From Nothophaeocryptopus gaeumannii (lineage: Eukaryota > Ascomycota > Dothideomycetes > Mycosphaerellales > Mycosphaerellaceae): DNA of 64,000 nt. This document shows positions 51,042-61,943 of the stretch, piece after piece; the stretch's first letter is position 1; every line of letters begins with the position of its first letter. The stretch is taken from the NCBI GenBank assembly GCA_031771865.1, contig JASISA010000009.1:1860001-1924000 (forward strand). Reading direction: 5' to 3'. The translations under genes were made by a program, and so were the position numbers. Under the pieces are notes generated by a model. It was not told where the DNA came from and searched no databases. It saw nothing but the letters and a program-made list of their open reading frames with translations.

Positions 51042-53327
51042 ATGACTTTTGATCCGGCATTGGGCTCCTGGGCATTGCCTCAGCTACGGGAGCTACTTCC
51101 TCTGGACGACGCTGAGCTGAAGCAAATCATACATTACAGCGCAACTCTGTCAGAGTCTGGGACAGTCGAGCACCTTACGGAGCTACTTGGCGTTTCACCG
51201 GAGGTGATTCAATTCTCAATGGCTTTCAACGAACATAAAGCGGGCAAGATTTCAGAAGCAGCCGCAGTGACGGACTCGAAGGCAAGCAGTGATGTCAAGT
51301 CCAAGACCGATGCCAATAGTACGAGCGACAACAAAGGTGCACCACCAGTCTATGCTCCGCCACCTGGACCGCCTCCCACGAATGGTGCAGAGCCTTCCTC
51401 TCGGCGCCCCCACACCAACCAGGTGATCGAAGCAGGTAAACTACGAGCTGTAGATGAACAAGACATGCAACAGCGCCTACAGAATCTACAGTACCAATAC
51501 CAGATCTACAACAGCGACATTGAGCCCGAGCATGAAACCGACTACTACTGCGGTTGCCCAATCCACAGCTACCAGCGCCTCAAATGGAATCGGTATCCGG
51601 TACAGAAGCAGTGGTCCAAGGCTGTCATGTACCCTGGCGAAAAGTCGTACGATGACAATACTTTAAATGGGAGAGGCACATTGTTCAGCAGCAATCCTTA
51701 TCTAATGCGGGTCACGTCTCCGTACGGCTATTACAACAACAACATCTACAGACAGGTCTCGAGGCCGGACCCATCATGGCACGCCCAGTCACTTCATCAA
51801 ACCATCGACCTCAACAACTCACTGAACCGAGAAGCAGTAAGCAGAGTCGAGGCGCACGAGCCGAAGCATTCGATTTGGGATGATCATCAGGATCCCGACA
51901 AGGCCCTCACAACCGTCATGGAGAAGATGAACTTCAGTGATGAGAAGCGGAAGAGCCTGGTCCTTCCTGATAGTACTCTGAAGAGGCCAGAATCTTCCCG
52001 CTTTTCGAGTTTCAGGAAATCAATTGGCATCAGAACTTCCGACGAGAGGGCGATTGGCAAGATCGAGAAGGCGGTGGGTAAAGGCAACGAGCTGCGAACG
52101 TCCATCGAGACAGAAGAGAGGGGACGATGGCCCGATGACCAGACAAGATGGCTCGTAGAGTCCTATCAACAACACATGGGCATGTTCAACATGATCACTG
52201 ACCTCCGAGCTCGTCGCCCTATTCAATACCTGCACCTTCTTCGAGCTGGATACTTTGAACCGATCCCAGTGGCCTGGGCTGACCAGGCCTCCAACCCGCT
52301 CAAGTTCAGCATCGAATCCGCAGCTGGATGGAGAGGCATCACACCTGCTTGGCGAGGCTACGAAGACACAGCAGAGGAGCGGCTATACTGGGTGCTCAAT
52401 CATCGTGAAGGCAGCGTTGGCATGAGAATGAAGCCCGATCAGATCTCTGAAATGACCATGGCAACAGAACGAATGGCAAAAGCAGTGGAGCCTCCGCCCG
52501 ACTACTATTCTGCTGCAGATCAATGTCATGTCCAGCACACATCCACTGGATACTCGAAGCAGGTGATGCCATCGCCTTTCAGGGCATACGATCGTCCGGA
52601 GACTGCTTCGGACGACACCATGATTCTCCTCGATGTCTCAGGATCTATGGACTTCGACCCGCTTCGGCCGGTCTATAATCAATACCTCATCACTGGCTGG
52701 CAGAACTCGACTCAGCCAAAGAATAAGGACGTTGCCAAAGCCATCATCCGTCGCTTTACTGACGCGATGGAGCATCATGATCACCAGTTCCAAGGGTATG
52801 ATCTAGTGACCTTCGCCAGCAGCTCGAGATACATCGGCACCATCAACCACCACAACCTCAACCAGATGTGGAGGAATGTTCGTTTGGGAGGCGGGACGAG
52901 AGTCATGACAGGCTGGCAGAAGGTCAAAGAGTTGCATTTCCAGAAGCACTCAGCCTCTGCAACACACTATCCCGTCTTTGGGTGGCAAGCCGGGCCCGAA
53001 ACTCCCATGCTCCGTCTCTTGCTGCTGTTGGATGGTGAGGCCACGGACATGGATGAGTTCGAATTGGATCTGCTGGGCCTATCTTGGGCTCACGTTACTA
53101 TCTTCTTGATTGGTGTCGATGGGTGCCCGCATCATCATCGGCATGCAAATGAGCTGCAGAGGATCAGCGACGTCAACCACCACGTCAGCTTCGTGGATGC
53201 GCAAGGCAATTGCCCAGAGAGATTCGTGACGCATGAGCTGCTGAAGAGGCATCTGGGGTATGAGATCTCGATGCGGGAGTTTACGGAGATGGAGGAGTTG
53301 CCGGCTTACTCTGCGACGGCGTCATGA
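51042..53327 (+). CDS. CUE-like/von Willebrand factor A domain protein
   Basis: Single exon, 761 residues. The N terminus (~10-65) resembles a CUE-type ubiquitin-binding helix bundle: LRELLPLDDAELKQIIHYSA, VEHLTELLGVSPEVIQFSMA. A Pro-rich linker follows (APPVYAPPPGPPP). The vWFA domain (~520-720) has an intact MIDAS start MILLDVSGSMDF (DxSGS), a Thr-containing GGGTRVMTGW loop and LLLLLDGEATDMDEF. Between these lies a fungal-specific region (residues ~160-500) with GCPIHSYQRLKWNRYPVQKQ. A metal-dependent adhesion-type domain with an intracellular ubiquitin-binding end suggests a cytosolic scaffold; substrate and partners are unknown. Confidence 0.85.
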   Translation: MTFDPALGSWALPQLRELLPLDDAELKQIIHYSATLSESGTVEHLTELLGVSPEVIQFSMAFNEHKAGKISEAAAVTDSKASSDVKSKTDANSTSDNKGAPPVYAPPPGPPPTNGAEPSSRRPHTNQVIEAGKLRAVDEQDMQQRLQNLQYQYQIYNSDIEPEHETDYYCGCPIHSYQRLKWNRYPVQKQWSKAVMYPGEKSYDDNTLNGRGTLFSSNPYLMRVTSPYGYYNNNIYRQVSRPDPSWHAQSLHQTIDLNNSLNREAVSRVEAHEPKHSIWDDHQDPDKALTTVMEKMNFSDEKRKSLVLPDSTLKRPESSRFSSFRKSIGIRTSDERAIGKIEKAVGKGNELRTSIETEERGRWPDDQTRWLVESYQQHMGMFNMITDLRARRPIQYLHLLRAGYFEPIPVAWADQASNPLKFSIESAAGWRGITPAWRGYEDTAEERLYWVLNHREGSVGMRMKPDQISEMTMATERMAKAVEPPPDYYSAADQCHVQHTSTGYSKQVMPSPFRAYDRPETASDDTMILLDVSGSMDFDPLRPVYNQYLITGWQNSTQPKNKDVAKAIIRRFTDAMEHHDHQFQGYDLVTFASSSRYIGTINHHNLNQMWRNVRLGGGTRVMTGWQKVKELHFQKHSASATHYPVFGWQAGPETPMLRLLLLLDGEATDMDEFELDLLGLSWAHVTIFLIGVDGCPHHHRHANELQRISDVNHHVSFVDAQGNCPERFVTHELLKRHLGYEISMREFTEMEELPAYSATAS

Positions 53328-53574
53328 TTATCTTGTGGTTTTGATTTTGGTTTTGTATTTTCAGCGATGTGATCATTTAGCGAATATTGGATAGGTGGCA
53401 TAAGAGCCAGTTTTCAGTGCGTAAGCATCACTTTGGTAGTATCTCTAGCCTGCGACATTTCATACTGAGTCGATCGCGATTTGAGTGGTATGGAATTTGT
53501 GTCTCTGCCGTATGAGGAGACACAGTCATTGCCGTATGTCTCCAACTATCTCGCCCGAACAACTTGTGATCCAA

Positions 53575-54030
53575 AACGCTGTACTCGAAGGTAGAAGCAT
53601 GGCACGTTGCAAATGTACAGAGACGAAGCCGAGCTCCCAGTGAATGAATTCCTCCAGATGATCTGGCTCCATTGCATGCAATGCGAACTGATACTACTTG
53701 ACTTTTATAAATGTTGATGAGTGTATGGTCATGAGGTGAACCAATCTCGCAATGTTATTGCTCGGTTTATATGGCAGATTACAACATAGCCTGTTCTAGA
53801 TTTGTCTCTCGAAATGGATGTATGATTGAGAACGTCGTACTTTCAAAGTCAGAAGCATAGCACTTTACATTTTGTACATAGCGTATGTCGAGCTTCAGGT
53901 GAGTGAGCTCGTTCAGATGGGCTACCTCCAAGCCGCTCAATGCGGGCCGACACTGCCTGACTTGCATAGATACTAGAGAGACTGTGAATAAGGGGGTGAA
54001 CTACTCTCGCTACTCCATTGCCCTCTTTGT
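53575..54030. repeat. Diverged direct repeat pair, about 190 bp each
   Basis: Copy A (~53575-53770) and copy B (~53830-54030) align from cgctgtactcgaaggtagaa / cgtcgtactttcaaagtcag to the segments aaccaatctcgcaatgttat / aactactctcgctactccat. They also share the agaagcat[g/a]gcac and gagct[c/t]c/ag[t/g]gaatga landmarks. Many differences are C/T or G/A. Exact borders are uncertain. Confidence 0.6.
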
Positions 54031-54339
54031 TTGCGAGATGACCGGCATTTATCAATAGAAAGGGATGAAACCTCGTGGTTGATGTTCATTGTGAGAGTGT
54101 ATATTACGAGTCACTTTTCACAGCACACGGCAGGCATGATTATGGGGAGTAGCCACCACAGACCTGAACCTCTCTAGCATGTGGGTGGCCTTCCTCATTG
54201 ATCTCAACGAAGCAGAACCACTGGTCTATAATTTCTTCAATGCAGGCGTTAATGATTCACTACTTTCTTACTGCATTCCCTGCTGCTTGTCTAGGAGCAT
54301 CTCGCGCTCAGCTAATCTATGAAGCACATGCTGTCGTTA

Positions 54340-54565
54340 CAATTGCTTGTAGAACCAGATATCTATCACGTAGTCGGAACTCAAACCTCACCTCTCCACT
54401 TAGGCACAACACTCATGATTGCTGAGATCATTTTCGTGAGCTTCTAGCCTTGTTCCCAACTGACCTCAAAGCGAAATCTCCCGTGAGACCAATAGACTAG
54501 CCACGTGCTTCTGTCTTGATTGCTTATAGAATCAGATAATAGTCACGAAGTCAACGTTGTACATT
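54340..54565. repeat. Short diverged direct repeat pair
   Basis: The segment attgcttgtagaaccagata near 54344 recurs as attgcttatagaatcagata near 54519. Each is followed by a similar tcacg[t/a]agtc string, about 175 bases apart. Confidence 0.5.
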
Positions 54566-56810
54566 AACCTGCGCATCTGTGCTTGAGGCCCGGTTTTGCT
54601 ATGGACCTGCCTCGTGCTTTCGCCCTTCCATGCTGCTTCAGGGTGCTCGCCGGCCCTCAGAAACCATCCATTGTCTCTAAGCTCTTTTCCAGACTTTCCA
54701 AGAGTAGCAGAAAATCAGCACCGTGGGATAAGAGGAACAGTCCCTATTAACACGGAGCTTACCATACACGGTAAACCTCAACACGACCTCTTGTCACATA
54801 CAAGGACTCCGGAGCTGGTTACTATATCGAAACTCTACGATACTATGCTTCCTGGTCTTAATCGTTGACGACACTGCGGCCCAAGACTCTCGTAACCCAA
54901 CAGAAGCCGTATCCACGTTGCATGTGAAACTGTGCACGGACCTTCGCCAGCTCCCAGGTGAACTCTACACAAGATCAACCGGGCGACAACCAGACACATC
55001 ACTATTTCGAAATTCCGACAATACAGGAAACTGGACATCTATTGCACCGGCCGTCAACAACAAGACAAATAGAGCTCCTATATGGTTGCGCTGTCTAGGC
55101 CGAGAAGTCCGGGCGCACGCAACTACGTCGAAGAACAGTGCAAGGCAAGCTGATTGTCGGGTTCAATTACATGGTCTACACCCTGATTTGCTTCGTTGCC
55201 CCGATGATTCGCAGCTTGGTGTACATGCAGAATTATGCCTCAGAATTTCCGTCGGAGAGAGACAGTTCTGTGGGCGAAGGCCCGAGGATGGCGCTATCAT
55301 CTTTCACAGAGTGTGGATTGAGTCTCCGAAATGATGGTGTGATGGCGTTTCTGAAGCACGAAACTCTGCTGGACAACTGGTCTGTTCAGATGCTGGCGGG
55401 CTCCGCTTGCTTCCAAATTTTTTCCGTCCATTGCTCGAGCTCGAACTCCTGCTCGTCAAGCTGATACGCCTCCGCTGGGACAATGATGTTTGGGACGAGG
55501 TAGGGCTGTTGCTGCACTTCACACTGACCTTTCCTAGAAGGATCACCGTCAACCCTTTCCCGCGCAAGTGACAGCTTGGCTCGCCATCTCGGCCTTCCTC
55601 ACAACTGGCGGTGACTATGCGCTTCTCGGAGGTCTAGACGCCAAGAATGAGAGATGTTTGGCATATCCACACGCGGGCGTATCCGGCTAAGTATTCTCCA
55701 AGCATTATCAAAGTGTTGATATGTCGCCTACGCACTTCACATCTGATCGAATGAGCCAGACCTGGAAGCTCAGTGTGCGAGATAAAATTCGTTGATTTTT
55801 TCACTTCAAGTTCTTCGACCAAGAAGTCATGGCGCAGGCAGTTTGGGCAGTCGGCAAATATATCTTGTTTACCATCGCAGTTTTGGTCGCACAAGAAAGA
55901 TTCTTCAATAACGTACGCCACATTCGACACCCTGTTCGAGGTCGCTTCAGCACTGAGCAACAATGGCCTCTCCTTGTGAGCTCTCACTGGTAGTACTAGC
56001 TACAGCAGTGAGTATGCCGAAGCTCCTACCACTGTCATGTGCCTAAACCATGTGGGTGGGCCGAAATAGGTTTTTCCCAGCGTCCGACTACCTGGCGGTG
56101 GAATTGAAGATGGACAGGGCGTACGGATGGGAGGAAGAGGACGGAAAGATGCTGAAGAATCATTTGAAACGAGGACTGAAACAAGAACTAGAACAAGAAC
56201 CGAAACAGGGAATTGGCCAGACTCCATCTCAAGACATAGCCCGTGAAAGTGATTGGGAGGGTTCTCTTGAGGGCAATCATCATTACGGAGCGTAGGAGGA
56301 CTCCCTGGTATGAAGTGAAGCTAGATAGCGTGCGAATGTTTCATGAGGGTAAAAAGCTACCAAGCCGTCGTAGTTCACGCCAGATGCAGCACATCCATAT
56401 CGTGGCCACGAGACGGAGATGATGATGGAGAGCGATAGGATGCAAAGTCAGAGAGGAAAGCAGACCTGGAAGGCGGCGATCGTCTTGGCATATGCTTACA
56501 TAATCTGGACATTCACTCACTGGCCTTGCGTTTGCCTTCCTGTCAAGACTCACCTCTTTGTAATGTATGTCTCACTTCTGGACATCCATATCTGATCCAA
56601 AGAAGACCTCCATAACGTGGCTAACATTCCACGTCCTATGTGCTGCAATCGTCCGCAGCAGTGCATAGTCAGCAAGGCCAGAACATGCAGCATCCTCGCC
56701 TATCGCTCGGCGAGCAAAGGCGGAGGCCGATCTGATAAGCTCAGCAGTATTAGCAAAGTGTACTGAGAAAGCAAGACGAAAGAAACAGAGATACAAGAAG
56801 AACCAGCAGC

Positions 56811-57761
56811 ATGGCAACCGAGACAGTGACAACAGCTCCAATCCAAGTTTCCGAAGACCGAGTTCTGGAGAAGAGTCTGTGGTCTGATCCAGAATGGTCC
56901 CACACAGTACTCAACTACTACAAAGATGCCGACGCCCCTCCACCAGATCAACTAAACAGTACGCTTTCCGAACACGAGCTGCGCATCGCACGACGAGGCG
57001 ATGATGGACCAAATGTGGCCAAAATACCCGTCCGGATACGCAACATAGCTGGCCATGAAGCGCAATACAGCATCGCCAAGCAAGGCTTCACAATCGGACA
57101 TCTCGAGTCGAAGATGCTTAATTGGCGAGACGATGATGAGCTTAAACACGTCTATTTCCCGGAGGTCGCTGAACTGCTGAAACGCGAGACGGGATGCAAG
57201 TATGTTTTCAGCTACGAGTGGCATGTCAGGACGGGTACGCTGGAAGAAGCCCTGGCGACAGAGAGTAAAGGCGCCGTTGATATCAACGGCCCCGTCCGAC
57301 GTGTGCATATCGATGAGACGCCGGAGAGCGCGCGTCGAGAGTACAATTACTGGGTTCGCCCGAATGATGCGGGCAACGAGCACCTCAAAGACCGCCCATT
57401 TGGAATCTATAATGTCTGGAAACCACTCAAGGCGATCCGGAAAGATCCGTTGTGTCTATGCGATCAGACTACCGTTGCAGACGAAGATCTGCAAGTCGGA
57501 AAAGTCCAGGTTCCTCACATGGGCGATATCTTCAATTTTGTGATTCGGCCGCCGAAGGAAGATGGTATACATGGCTTTGTGTATGTGAGGGAGCAGAAGC
57601 CAGAACAGGCGTTGGTATTTAGAATCTTCGATAGCAGAATCGATGACAAGGAGGGCCAGAAGAGGAGCCATGGTGTTGCGCATACGAGTTTTGTTGATCC
57701 TGGAACAGAAGATGAAGCGCCGAGGGAGAGTGTTGAGGTGAGAAGCTTTTGCGTGTTCTGA
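56811..57761 (+). CDS. AsaB/CmcJ-like oxidoreductase (GA4-desaturase-like family)
   Basis: Single exon, 316 residues. Family landmarks: YSIAKQGFTIGHLESKML, FPEVAELLKRETGCKYVFSY, VRRVHIDETPESARREYNY, FGIYNVWKPLKAIRKDPLCL, and a C-terminal ALVFRIFDSR followed by SHGVAHTSFVDP. These match the fungal AsaB/CmcJ-like group, annotated as hydroxylases or desaturases in secondary-metabolite clusters (such as aspergillic acid) and related to 2-oxoglutarate/iron oxygenases. The VHIDET His and the FRIFDSR Arg would fit metal and co-substrate binding, which is inference. Downstream lies a dead aldo-keto reductase, perhaps a remnant of an associated pathway. Confidence 0.8.
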   Translation: MATETVTTAPIQVSEDRVLEKSLWSDPEWSHTVLNYYKDADAPPPDQLNSTLSEHELRIARRGDDGPNVAKIPVRIRNIAGHEAQYSIAKQGFTIGHLESKMLNWRDDDELKHVYFPEVAELLKRETGCKYVFSYEWHVRTGTLEEALATESKGAVDINGPVRRVHIDETPESARREYNYWVRPNDAGNEHLKDRPFGIYNVWKPLKAIRKDPLCLCDQTTVADEDLQVGKVQVPHMGDIFNFVIRPPKEDGIHGFVYVREQKPEQALVFRIFDSRIDDKEGQKRSHGVAHTSFVDPGTEDEAPRESVEVRSFCVF

Positions 57762-58131
57762 GACATGCCCTTTCCTCCGTTCTTCGTTGTTGATCTGTGA
57801 TGACTGCAGCGAAATAGACAGACCATCGACAAGAATGTGATCTCCATGACTTTTGCTTAAATTGCGGCTCGGCAAATGCAACCAGAGCCCGAATTATGCA
57901 TGTACTCCTCGTCGCTTCCGCCGAACGTCGTCCATTGCAGGTGCGTGCATGGTTCTGTGTGCTGTCTTCCAGGATTGTGAGCTCGTGTCGAGCAGGCCTC
58001 TACATCTCCAGGCTCACTACGTCAACAGCTCGAGCTGCTGTATCGTCCTCAGCCGTGGGAGAAAGAAGGGTGAAGTAAAAAATGGTAACTGTCTTCGAGG
58101 TTTGCGATACGCTCTGCTCTCTGCGGTCATC
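57762..58131. other. Intergenic region
   Basis: No gene recognised. Confidence 0.5.
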
Positions 58132-58456
58132 ATGCTACACAAGTTAGTAGGTGCCTTGAGAGCACCGCTTTCTCGTGCTGGCTGTCGATGCTTCTCGCAG
58201 AGCAGTCCGTTGCCCGTGAGGTCCTTCGTTTTGAACGCCGGAGACAAGATACCAGCCATTGGCCTTGGGACGTTCCAAGATCCAGACTAGCAAGAAGATG
58301 CAGTCGCAACAGCCCTCAGGCTTGGCTACAGACACATCGATACGGCCAGGGTATATGACAATGAGAGGCAGGTCGGGCAAGGTATTCGAAAAAGTGGCAT
58401 TCCTCGAGAAAGAAGATGTGGAACCGGCGCTGGAAGATCCAAGAGGCCGTCAATAG
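58132..58456 (+). pseudogene. Aldo-keto reductase relic
   Basis: ATG 58132 starts a basic, Ser/Arg-rich leader (MLHKLVGALRAPLSRAGCRC) that looks like a mitochondrial presequence. The AKR N terminus LNAGDKIPAIGLGTFQDPD is followed by TAG at 58288-58290. The same frame then reads QEDAVATALRLGYRHIDTAR, VYDNERQVGQGIRKSGIPRE (catalytic Asp and Tyr region). The next recognisable block, EDVEPALED, is in another frame and follows at once, so roughly 15 residues (the usual VTTKLW segment) are deleted. The remaining two thirds of the enzyme are absent. Clearly non-functional. Confidence 0.8.
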
Positions 58457-59273
58457 CATAATCGCAATGCTCTATTATATGTGGCAGCTAGATGTCCGGC
58501 AATCATCGAAAGGCTTCCTTCCTAGTTATACTCACTGAGAATCTCGGCGCGTCTTCCCACCCTGAATGCAATCATAGCATTATGACTCCGAGTGAAGGTG
58601 TGCGGTATTGACGCGCTTTGGCGTGTTATGAGAAAGTACGCGAAGTAATCATCGAAGACACGCCAAGACCGTGACATGCACTCACGAGCGTGCTCAGATC
58701 TACAGCCAACTCCAAACAGAAACATGACGTCGGGCTTCACTCCGCATTCCACCAACATCACCTGTGAAAGCGACCATACCCAATCGCTTTGTTCTTCGCT
58801 CGCATTCGATGTCATGAGGTTGCGTTCGTCAGGAACAGTCAATTCGCCTGCCATCGCCTGCCATTGACGTATCCCGAAGAGACCCATGACCGGTACTTGG
58901 AAGATCACCAGGCTGGAGCTGGCTGCGAACAAGCTGCCTTGTGGGCCCGGCAAGCGTCATTCGGAGCTCAAGCTCTCGATCGGTCACTTCCATTGCCTGT
59001 TCGCGCGGGGCCATGCACGCAATCACCGGCAAAGCACGCCTTCTAAGCTAGTTCCTGCGCACCTGGTCGTGCGGCGGATACCCGTGAAGCTCGAAGTTGG
59101 CACGACAAGCTTGAGAGTTGGCAGGAATGAGTGAACTCCTCATGACGTCTCTGACAATTGAGGGGAGGGGATGTATATAACAATCTCAAGCTAAGCTCCT
59201 TTCCGATCGCACTTCACCTTCCTACGAAATCGAATCACATTCCTTCTACAACATCGCAAAGAAATCAATCAGC
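58457..59273. other. Intergenic region
   Basis: A 143-codon minus-strand frame (58953-58522) lacks recognisable features. Part of the stretch is upstream of the next small gene. Confidence 0.45.
59174..59180 (+). promoter_or_regulatory. TATA box candidate
   Basis: TATATAA lies about 95 bases upstream of the ATG at 59274, a plausible core promoter position for the small gene. Confidence 0.4.
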
Positions 59274-59553
59274 ATGTCTGGACTCATGGACAAGGTCAAG
59301 GACAAGGTTAAGGGTGGCTCTTCCGGTGGCTCTGGCAGCACTGGCAACCCGTCCGGCGTCGAGAAGGGAGCTGATAAATACGCGAATCAAGTATATATCC
59401 CTCAAAGCAACTCGTTGAGGGTCAGATCTAATCGATGTATAGGGCATCGATCAAGCAACCGACCGTGCCGGTCTCGGTGACAAGTACGACGACAAGATCG
59501 ACAAGCTCGCCGACGGCCAGCTCAACAAGCAGATTCCAGGTGGACAGCAATAG
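59274..59553 (+). CDS. Small hydrophilic Gly/Ser/Lys/Asp-rich protein
   Basis: Exons 59274-59390 and 59443-59553 flank a 52-bp phase-0 intron (GTATAT...TGTATAG), giving 75 residues. The sequence is very hydrophilic with amphipathic repeats: MSGLMDKVKDKVKGGSSGGS at the start, then VEKGADKYANQ|GIDQATDRA, GLGDKYDDKIDKLADGQLNK. No Cys or Trp. This resembles small fungal stress-induced hydrophilin-like proteins, but no homologue can be named. A TATA box and a tidy intron support a real expressed gene. Confidence 0.7.
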
Positions 59554-59924
59554 AGCACGCTCCTGCTATGACGAGCTATGCGATATGATGTACTGCTAGA
59601 TACCTAGTGAATGAATCATTCCCAAGTCATGAAAAGCTTGAAGACTTCCGCATTTAGTTGTGGTCATTCGATCGATTTTACTGCATGACATGAAGCTTGA
59701 CACCATTTCTATCAATTGATACCTCATGCTCCCAAAATGTACTTGCATGAGGTATGTAGATGGTTAATGTGGTTCATTGGATCTTCACAACAGGCGAAGG
59801 AGTATGATATTGAGACTTGAAGATAAAAATATTTCCTGCACTAGGGTTTTGGACAATATATTCAAATATCGCTCTTTCGACGAGATAAGCCCGCAGCAGT
59901 AGACCTTTTCAGCCTCTCCTCCGG
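59554..59924. other. Intergenic region
   Basis: AT-rich convergent 3' flanks. Nothing recognised. Confidence 0.5.
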
Positions 59925-60470
59925 CTAATAGTCATCATCCGAGTCCTTTGGTTCGAGCGGTGTGTCGTCCCCATCCCAATCCTCCATCGCGACAACCCCA
60001 TCTCCCAGCCAGGTCTTCAGCTTCTCGTAATCGAAGAGACAAGTTCTAGGGACATGCCCTGGCCGAATCTTCTGGATCTCCCTAGTTTGAAACCTATCAC
60101 CGTCGGATGGGTCGAATTTTGAGACGAAAGGCTTCATGGTACCGTCCGCGTTCTTCCTGCTGGTTTTCTTGGGTGCAGAAGAAGCGGCGGAAGGTCTTGA
60201 GGACGGCGTGTGAGCAGGGCGCTTGGCTCCTGAGCTTGGACGGATTGATTGGGTTGTTGCCCGCGGTCGCGAAGTTGGATATATTTCGACGCGAGACGTC
60301 GATGTGTGCTTTCGGGTGTGCGACCACAACTTCTGTCTTGCTGGAAGAGTCGAAGATGTTTTCGATCTCCCCCGATTCTCCCTCACGATTTGACGCAATT
60401 CCTCCGCGAATGGGCTGTTGTTATACCAACTGTCTGGCAATTTGGGCAAGCTATTGCTCGTTCGAGCCAT
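59925..60470 (-). CDS. Hypothetical basic protein with acidic tail
   Basis: Single open frame of 181 residues. The N terminus is MARTSNSLPKLPDSWYNNSP, the centre is Ser/Arg/Thr-rich and probably disordered, and the C-terminal third is more structured: FVSKFDPSDGDRFQTREIQK, TCLFDYEKLKTWLGDGVVAM. It ends with an acidic DSDDDY. No known domain. It lies 14 bases downstream of another open frame on the same strand but in a different frame, so the two could be separate genes or exons of one. Confidence 0.45.
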   Translation of the reverse strand: MARTSNSLPKLPDSWYNNSPFAEELRQIVRENRGRSKTSSTLPARQKLWSHTRKHTSTSRVEIYPTSRPRATTQSIRPSSGAKRPAHTPSSRPSAASSAPKKTSRKNADGTMKPFVSKFDPSDGDRFQTREIQKIRPGHVPRTCLFDYEKLKTWLGDGVVAMEDWDGDDTPLEPKDSDDDY

Positions 60471-60484
60471 CTCGACTTGAACTC

Positions 60485-60802
60485 CTAGTGACGACTGGGT
60501 CCCTCCTGGGGTGGTGTCACCAATATAATCTGTGGCTTGCTTGAAGGAAAAGTCAATTCGGCCTTACTGAGCGTGCCCAACAACGGGTCCCTGTCAGCGT
60601 TGATAGAGGCGTACGTTTCGCCGATGGACATCTCCCTGGCTAGGATTAGAGTATGGTCGTATGCGACGTCGTTGAATGACATTCGCACGATCTCTGAGGC
60701 TGTTGCCTTTGGAGAGTTGTTCTTGCGAGCAATGTATGCTGCGAGAAGGATGCCATCGAGACCATTGTTGTGGCCTTTGGGACCACGATTGTCAGAAGAC
60801 AT
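60485..60802 (-). CDS. Hypothetical small protein
   Basis: Open frame of 105 residues: MSSDNRGPKGHNNGLDGILL, AAYIARKNNSPKATASEIVR, then MSFNDVAYDHTLILAREMSI. Composition is protein-like with a helix and a short beta-prone end (PQIILVTPP). No family recognised. Same-strand neighbour of the frame at 59925. Confidence 0.4.
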   Translation of the reverse strand: MSSDNRGPKGHNNGLDGILLAAYIARKNNSPKATASEIVRMSFNDVAYDHTLILAREMSIGETYASINADRDPLLGTLSKAELTFPSSKPQIILVTPPQEGPSRH

Positions 60803-61943
60803 GTCTGGCTGCTTGAAGTAGTTTTGACTTACTGTAGTTCAGTGTTTTACTTTCAGTCGACGAGTGGTTTTGACCTGCAAAACCTGGTAACGTGTTGTGG
60901 TGTGTTGTGTCTTCGAAAATGACCTTCCTGATCGAGGCTGTTGGTATATATGCAGCAAGTGCTTTGTGCCGGTGACGAATCTATCCATGTCAGACAAAGG
61001 TCTTTGTACAGACAAGGCCATCAATGCCTCAACAATAGGTATTGTCGAAGCTCAGAACTTGAGAACAGCCGGTTTGCTTTGTCGCAGGCTACACTTTGTC
61101 GATGTCTATACATTGAGAGGCTGTTGAAAATAGGGAGTGCGCGTTGACGGGAGACTTGCGTGTTGATAGTGTCTAGAAGCTTGCATTTCTTTCGAGGCTA
61201 TTGATCATCTGAGCTGGACTGTGAACGTCTAGATCACAGAAGGTTAGCTAACACTTCACTCACAATGTTACGAAGACCTCAAAATGTACCATCATGCTGA
61301 CTTACTCTCAATGCCCTCCCCAAACAGCGAGACAGAGGCATTTAGAGCAGTGCTCCAATAAAGTATAGAGCTCGTCGCTGCGGGGGGTTGCATTTGTGTC
61401 TCCTTCATCCAGATTTTGGGTAGCTCCTCGCTCCATAGTAACAAGGCTGGCGCTTGTATTGTCGTTCATTTTGAAGCTCCGTACAGGGTCTTTGCTGCAT
61501 AGCTGAGATCTAGCCACTACGTCAATCAGCTTTCGTATCAAGATGACTTTGCTCTCCACTTACTGGGTACGTACTGTAGCCCACGATAAGTTGTATGTGG
61601 ACTGTATAGAATCTTCAAAGGAAGACGGAGTTCCATGCTGTACTTAAGAAGCGCGAAAGGGGCGATGAATCATGTCTTGCTTTCGCAGAGACAGCTCTCA
61701 ACCCAGAGCAGATCGGACAAGGAGCTTGTTGCCAGGCGCAAGTCACGGAATGGTTGAATACCGATACTGGTTTGAAAATCGAAACTGCAGCCTCCGAAGC
61801 AGCTCATGAAGGATGCGGGCAAGTGCTAACGCCCAGTCCCATGTGAAGGTGACGCTGATGCAGCCAGCGTCCGTGCTTTCCGCTAGTGCTTTGGAGTTTG
61901 GGCTCCGCTTCGACCTGTCTCGCTTCACACTTTACAACCACCA
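60803..61943. other. Intergenic region
   Basis: No gene, RNA or repeat could be supported. Confidence 0.5.

Larger units (their letters stand above)
53328..56810. other. Gene-empty 3.5-kb region with worn direct repeats
   Basis: No gene is supported on either strand. Short open frames (54918-55334, 55138-55464, 55987-55634) lack recognisable domains. The stretch holds two pairs of diverged direct repeats listed separately and may be an old transposon or gene graveyard. Confidence 0.55.

Noticed and set aside
55634..55987. 117-codon minus-strand frame with CxxxC..CxxC pattern
   Set aside because: Cysteine spacing is suggestive, but the context is decayed DNA and no start context, intron or family was recognised.
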